Source: Maricaulis sp.
GTDB lineage: Bacteria; Pseudomonadota; Alphaproteobacteria; Caulobacterales; Maricaulaceae
DNA: 64,000 nt
Assembly (NCBI RefSeq): GCF_017642925.1
Contig: NZ_JAEPOL010000006.1
Coordinates: 1 to 64,000, forward strand
Direction of reading: 5' to 3'
In this document: piece by piece, positions 60,049 to 64,000 of the stretch
Position numbering within the stretch: position 1 is the stretch's first letter
Layout of the letters: the number at the start of each line of letters is the position of its first letter
The notes under the pieces: model-generated
The model's input: only the letters and a program-made list of their open reading frames with translations
What the model was told of the DNA's origin: nothing
The model's database searches: none
Made by a program: the position numbers and the translations under genes

Positions 60049-61319
60049 TCCGCCTCCACGCCGAACGCCCGCCGCAGGGCCGAGGCCTTGGTCAGGGTTT
60101 CCTCGTATTCTGCCTGCGGATCGCTGTCGGCGACAATGCCGCCGCCCGACCGCACGCTCGCCCGCCAGCGCCCGTCGACACACCGCAGTGCTGCGGTACG
60201 GATCATGACATTGAGATCAAGCGCGGCAGATCCGTCGATCCAGCCGAGCGCGCCGCAATAGGGACCGCGCGGCTCGCCCTCGAGTTCGGAGATGATTTCC
60301 ATGGCCCGGACCTTGGGAGCGCCCGTGATCGAGCCCGGCGGAAAGCTGGCGGCCAGAAGGTCGAAAACATCGTGATCCGCGGCCAGCTCGCCTTCGACGA
60401 CAGAGACCAGATGGTGCACATTTGCGTAACTTTCCAGGTCACATAAGTGTGGCACACGTACACTGCCCGGCCGACATACGCGTGACATATCGTTACGCAT
60501 CAGATCCACAATCATCAGGTTCTCGGCGCGATCCTTCGTGCTGGCCGACAATTCGGCGGCGAGCGCGGCGTCGGCGGCCGGATCGGCCGCGCGGCGGCGG
60601 GTGCCCTTGATCGGACGCGCCTCGACCCGGCCATCCCGGACCTTGAGAAATCGTTCCGGCGAGTTGGTCAGCACGACCCGGTCGGCATCGAGCCGGAGAA
60701 AGGCCGCATGCGGCGCCGGACTGTACGCGCACAGGCGGCGAAAGACCGCCCAGGGTGTGTCGTCCTCCGCCAGTTCGATATCGAAGGCCTGGGACAGATT
60801 GACCTGGAACACATCGCCGGCATGGACATAGTCGCGGGCGCGGCGGGCGGCGGCGAGATAGCGCTCGCGGCTCCAACGGGGTTCAAGCCGGGCACCGGCA
60901 ACAGACGGAGCCGGGACGCGTTCGTCTTCCCCCAGCGCGCCGGCCAGCCGTTCGGCGGCTGCGGCGGTTTCGCCATGGACGCGGCAGGTCCCGGCTTCCC
61001 GGTCGAACTCGGCCCAGGCGGGGTAGCGGGCCATGGCCAGCATCGGCCAGCGCGGATCGAGATGCGGCAGGCGTTCGAAGGCGGCGGCGAGGTCGTAGCC
61101 GAGAAGCCCGGCATGCGGCCCGCCCCTGGACCGTGCGGAGTGTGCGAGCGCGTCAAAACCGGCCCGCCCCTCACCGTCGAACACCGCATCCGGGAAGGCG
61201 AAAATCCGTGCGCGGCCATTGCGGCCGTCATGCAGCAGGAGCGCGTACGGCTCGCCGGCCAGCGGCGCAAAGGCTGCCAGCGGGTCCCGCCAGGGCAGGT
61301 CGATCGATTGGCCCGTCAT
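60045..61319 (-). CDS. pabB: Aminodeoxychorismate synthase component I
   Basis: 424 residues. Chorismate-binding domain: AGDVFQVNLSQAFDIEL, SPERFLKVRDGRVEARPIKGTRRR, DRAENLMIVDLMRNDMSRVCRPGSV and FPPGSITGAPKVRAMEII, GGGIVADSDPQAEYEET. Lys in PIKGT marks the PabB type as opposed to TrpE. Needs a PabA-type glutaminase, not in the window. Confidence 0.95.
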   Translation of the reverse strand: MTGQSIDLPWRDPLAAFAPLAGEPYALLLHDGRNGRARIFAFPDAVFDGEGRAGFDALAHSARSRGGPHAGLLGYDLAAAFERLPHLDPRWPMLAMARYPAWAEFDREAGTCRVHGETAAAAERLAGALGEDERVPAPSVAGARLEPRWSRERYLAAARRARDYVHAGDVFQVNLSQAFDIELAEDDTPWAVFRRLCAYSPAPHAAFLRLDADRVVLTNSPERFLKVRDGRVEARPIKGTRRRAADPAADAALAAELSASTKDRAENLMIVDLMRNDMSRVCRPGSVRVPHLCDLESYANVHHLVSVVEGELAADHDVFDLLAASFPPGSITGAPKVRAMEIISELEGEPRGPYCGALGWIDGSAALDLNVMIRTAALRCVDGRWRASVRSGGGIVADSDPQAEYEETLTKASALRRAFGVEAE

Positions 61320-61341
61320 GTCATGCGCGCCATGGCCGCTC

Positions 61342-62112
61342 TCAGGACGTAAGCCAGCGCTCGCGCAGCGCCTGGCGCTCGGCTTCGGTAATCCCGAGCT
61401 GGCCGGTCACATAACTGCCGGTATCGCCCATGGTGCGGAAGGCCTCGGCCAGATAGTCGGCATCCACGCCCAGGAAGACCTGCATGATTTCCGCCGGCAT
61501 CGCCTGGCCGTACTGGGCCGTGGCGCGTTGCTGGATGAGCGGGATCAGGCTTTCGAAATCCACCGCCTCATTGGTCAGCAGATAGTCCGCCATCACGGTA
61601 TCCCGGTCGACGCCGAGCTCCTCCAGGATCAGGGCGCAGAATATCCCCGTCCGGTCCTTGCCGGCGGCGCAGTGAACCAGGAATCCGCCATCCGCCTCGC
61701 CCGATGCCAGCGCCCGGTAGCCTTCGCGGTAGACCTCCTGATTGCACGCCTCCATGGGGATGCGGCGATAGGCCGACAGCATGTAGTCGCGCACGGCTTC
61801 AGGCGTGTGGACGCCCTTGCGCATGAAGGCCAGGTGCGGCGGCTCGCCGGCATCGCCCAGATCCGAGGCGATCACACGGACGGCCATGTCTTCCGGCCAG
61901 GCGGAGGGTTCATTGGTGCGTTCGCGTGCCTTGCGCAGATCGGCGACGACGCGGATACCCAGCTTGCGCATGATCTCCAGATCGGCCGCCGTGGCCCGGC
62001 TGTGATGGCCGGAGCGGTAGAGCCCCTCGCGCACTTTCGCGCCGCCGGCTGCGTCATAGCCGTGGAAATTACGAAAATTGTGGACGCCTTCAAGCGGTGT
62101 AATCCGTATCAT
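61342..62112 (-). CDS. Tyrosine-specific protein phosphatase (PF13350 type)
   Basis: 256 residues from ATG 62112 (a GTG at 62136 is the alternative; neither has a clear ribosome site). GVHNFRNFHGYDAAGGAKVREGLYRSGHHSRATAADLE at the start and the C-X5-R loop HCAAGKDRTG (C148, R154) are typical of bacterial MptpB-like dual phosphatases. These act on phosphotyrosine or phosphoinositides. Target unknown. Confidence 0.92.
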   Translation of the reverse strand: MIRITPLEGVHNFRNFHGYDAAGGAKVREGLYRSGHHSRATAADLEIMRKLGIRVVADLRKARERTNEPSAWPEDMAVRVIASDLGDAGEPPHLAFMRKGVHTPEAVRDYMLSAYRRIPMEACNQEVYREGYRALASGEADGGFLVHCAAGKDRTGIFCALILEELGVDRDTVMADYLLTNEAVDFESLIPLIQQRATAQYGQAMPAEIMQVFLGVDADYLAEAFRTMGDTGSYVTGQLGITEAERQALRERWLTS

Positions 62113-62155
62113 ACCATGGAGGTACGCAATCCGCACCGCCGCGGCAAGAGGAGCA

Positions 62156-62785
62156 TCAGGCCGGCGGGGTGCGGCGGGCCGGCGGCCAGCGCAGGATCAG
62201 CCATTCTGCGACGAGGAGATTGCCGACCCAGCACAGCCAGGCGGCGATGCCGTAGGCGGCGGCGAATTCCATGTCTGCCGCCAGGGCCAGAAGAAGTGTT
62301 TCTGCTCGCAGCGTCACGCCGGAGAAGGCGAGTGCATAGGAGCGGATCATCCAGCGGCGATGCTGCAGGAGATCGCCGGCGATGACGGCGCGGATGCCGG
62401 TCGCCGTCGCGACGAACCAGAGCACCGCGAGCATCGCGAAGGCCGCCGTGTTGGATGGCGGGCCGAAAGCATGCCCGGACAGCGCCAATCCGCTTGCAGA
62501 CGCGCTGACGACGGCGAGCGCATAGACCCAGCCATTGATGCGATGCAGGACAGGCCGGCGTTCACGCAGGCCGCGCAGGAACTGCACCGGTCCGGCGAGG
62601 AGCGCGAGCATTCCGCCGGCCACGTGCACCAGCAGCGCCGTGCGATTGGCGGCAAAAACGGCGCTCTGTTCCTCGAAGGGATAGGCATCGGCCGAAACCA
62701 TGAAGTAGCGCAGCGACACGGCGCACACGGCCAGCGCCGACAGAAAGACAAGCGCCAGCGCATAGCGGCGCGAAAGTGCGGGCAT
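62156..62785 (-). CDS. DUF2306 integral membrane protein
   Basis: 209 residues from ATG 62785 (GGAGA upstream). About six TMs. The pattern TALLVHVAGGMLALLAGPVQFLRGLRERRPVLHRINGWVYAL and HRRWMIRSYALAFSGVTLRAETLL, with conserved His residues, is that of the DUF2306 family. Function unknown; the conserved histidines may bind heme. Confidence 0.85.
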   Translation of the reverse strand: MPALSRRYALALVFLSALAVCAVSLRYFMVSADAYPFEEQSAVFAANRTALLVHVAGGMLALLAGPVQFLRGLRERRPVLHRINGWVYALAVVSASASGLALSGHAFGPPSNTAAFAMLAVLWFVATATGIRAVIAGDLLQHRRWMIRSYALAFSGVTLRAETLLLALAADMEFAAAYGIAAWLCWVGNLLVAEWLILRWPPARRTPPA

Positions 62786-62804
62786 GATTGTCTCCGGTGA
62801 ACAG

Positions 62805-62860
62805 AGCGTGATCAGGTGAAGTGGGTACCGGTTCACCGGTTCGATCACGCGACCACTCAG
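62805..62860. repeat. Dispersed 56-bp intergenic repeat, copy 2
   Basis: Matches 22081-22136 over 56 bases with a few substitutions (GTGATC here for GTGGTC, and the matching GATCAC for GACCAC, which keeps the stem paired). The compensating changes suggest the folded form matters. It lies 20 bp upstream of the DUF2306 gene's ATG, here on its 5' side. Confidence 0.85.
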
Positions 62861-62912
62861 GATCCTGCTCCAGCGGCGCGGGGCGGTCGCAGACCGGCCC
62901 CGCCCCGGCGGA

Positions 62913-63677
62913 TCAGAAGCGGACCATCAGCCCAAGAAAGGCGCCATAGCGGGCATCCGCATCGATGATCGGGCTGTCGCGGCCGGTATCCGGTATGGCC
63001 TCGACCTCGATTGCACCGACAACGGCGATCCGCTCGGTCAGGGCATAGCGCCCCATGGCCGCCATGAAGGGCGCGACACTGTCATCCGCGGTGTAGGCAG
63101 CGCGGCCGGGCCGGACCTCGTCGGCGTAGATGCCGTACATATAGGTGCCCAGATCGCTGTCGCGCCAATAGGCCCCGGCCTCCGCCGAGATCGCGAAACG
63201 CGGCGTCAGCGCCGTTTCCGCTTCGACCGACAGGGTGACTTCCTGTCCGTCATGCCGGCCCGAGATATCGGCGAGATAGGCCAGGGACACCGTCACCGGA
63301 CCGCTGGCCGCTGCCAGGCGAAATCCGCCATCGACAGCAATGTCGCGCTCGATGTCTTCCAGCCCGGCGACATCGCCAGGTTCGGCAAACTGCCAGCGCG
63401 GCGCGACCAGCGCTTCCAGCCGGATCGCCTCGCCGCGGTAGAGCGCCATCGCGGCCCCCTCGGGACTGACGGAGAGCCAGTCATTCTCATAGGCGATGTA
63501 GGGGATGGCCGTGGCTTCGACATCGTCATCGGCGCCCAGATAGGGATTGGAGTTGACGACAACGCCGAGGCCCGCCGTCCAGCGGAGTTCGGCGTCCTGG
63601 GCGGAGGCCACAGCCGCCAGGCAAGGGAAAGCCAGCCCGGCCGCAAGGGACACGGCCGGGAAGAAAGCGGATTTCAT
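62913..63677 (-). CDS. MipA/OmpV-family outer-membrane protein
   Basis: 254 residues from ATG 63677 (AAAGGTG upstream). Signal peptide 1-27 (LAAGLAFPCLAAVASAQ). LRWTAGLGVVVNSNPYLGADDDVEATAIPYIAYENDWLSVSPEGAAMAL is the MipA/OmpV start, with a 12-14-strand barrel ending YGAFLGLMVRF (terminal Phe). Known: scaffold for murein enzymes (MipA) or porin; here undetermined. Confidence 0.92.
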   Translation of the reverse strand: MKSAFFPAVSLAAGLAFPCLAAVASAQDAELRWTAGLGVVVNSNPYLGADDDVEATAIPYIAYENDWLSVSPEGAAMALYRGEAIRLEALVAPRWQFAEPGDVAGLEDIERDIAVDGGFRLAAASGPVTVSLAYLADISGRHDGQEVTLSVEAETALTPRFAISAEAGAYWRDSDLGTYMYGIYADEVRPGRAAYTADDSVAPFMAAMGRYALTERIAVVGAIEVEAIPDTGRDSPIIDADARYGAFLGLMVRF

Positions 63678-63854
63678 GATCGGATACACCTTTGCAGTTC
63701 GGGGGATGGCCCGCTGCACCAGGCTGGGGATCGAGAGCTGAACGGTGCGGCGGGCCGCCCGTCTTGTGCCGCGCCGTCGCGGCCGGGTCGTCCGGACGGT
63801 CACGCCGGGACGCGGAAATGTCCGGACGCTCACGCCCGGACATGGCCGGTCGAT

Positions 63855-64000
63855 CTATTCTGCCGGTGAAGCCTCGATCCGCGGCAGCCCGTCCGGCCAG
63901 TCCGCGGCAGGCTGGCGGCGCCAGGCGCTGGGCGTGGTGCCGGTGTGCTTGCGGAAGGCGGCATTGAAGGTGGAGCGGGAGTTGAACCCGGTCTCGTGCG
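63855..64000 (-). CDS. AraC-family regulator, C-terminal end only
   Basis: Partial, cut by the right edge. The visible 47 codons give HETGFNSRSTFNAAFRKHTG, then TTPSAWRRQ, the second helix-turn-helix of the AraC/XylS DNA-binding domain, followed by a short tail PADWPDGLPRIEASPAE and TAG. It is upstream of the MipA/OmpV gene on the same strand (177-bp gap), so it could regulate it. Confidence 0.88.
   Translation of the reverse strand, partial: HETGFNSRSTFNAAFRKHTGTTPSAWRRQPAADWPDGLPRIEASPAE

Overview
The window looks like chromosomal DNA of a GC-rich, stalked-marine-type alphaproteobacterium, most likely Hyphomonadaceae/Maricaulaceae (Maricaulis, Glycocaulis or Oceanicaulis-like). This is inferred from the Caulobacter-type order of the Flp pilus locus (pilA-cpaA-B-C-D-E-F-tadB-tadC), the alphaproteobacterial form of DnaX without its zinc cysteines, TonB receptors and MipA/OmpV and small beta-barrel outer-membrane proteins. 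No rRNA or tRNA gene, prophage, IS element or CRISPR array was seen.

Layout. 1-5441 (minus strand) is an Rhs/YD-repeat island. A small exported one-repeat YD protein is followed by a 1422-residue Sec-exported Rhs protein with an AT-richer, unrecognised C-terminal tip, then a very small two-helix membrane protein (candidate immunity). Last comes a displaced, start-less copy of the Rhs core that runs off the left edge, probably carrying an alternative tip. 5631-7352 is a hipBA toxin-antitoxin operon with three operator palindromes exactly 50 bp apart; the antitoxin seems to start at ATC. 7440-15288 holds dapD, a BaiN-like flavoprotein, a DmpA-type peptidase, a GNAT enzyme, and a TonB receptor with an HSL-type hydrolase.

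15415-19462 holds a winged-helix protein, a cupin and a 508-bp non-coding stretch with 19-bp tandem repeats. Then comes a gene for a full-length SeqA-like protein with a repeat-expanded linker, directly overlapping dapE. 19444-27086 carries truA-fmt and rmuC-def (housekeeping, minus strand), with two Kazal-type lipoproteins, a lipoprotein, a pirin and a glutathionyl-hydroquinone reductase between them. 27248-37361 holds a GNAT/CelD-like protein, a chemoreceptor, a PQQ-type sugar dehydrogenase, a queuosine-precursor transporter, recR-ybaB-dnaX with the SRP RNA gene, and an AsmA-like protein. 37497-47235 holds a beta-CASP hydrolase, nudC, an AhpD-like protein, two tandem beta-barrels, a membrane cytochrome c, NlpC/P60, MarR, an M17 aminopeptidase, a TadD-like TPR lipoprotein and OsmC.

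47275-59259 is the Flp (Tad) pilus region. The minus-strand operon supplies the pilin, prepilin peptidase, periplasmic proteins, secretin, ATPases and inner-membrane platform, and ends in two unrecognised genes. A divergent plus-strand operon supplies a free-standing secretin N-domain protein and two TadE/F-type minor pseudopilins. 59248-64000 holds pabB-pabC (p-aminobenzoate), a tyrosine phosphatase, a DUF2306 membrane protein, a MipA/OmpV protein and the end of an AraC-family regulator cut by the right edge.

The most unusual items are the SeqA-like gene with its repeat-rich upstream region, the Rhs tip/immunity/orphan-module arrangement, and the non-canonical hipB start with evenly phased operators.
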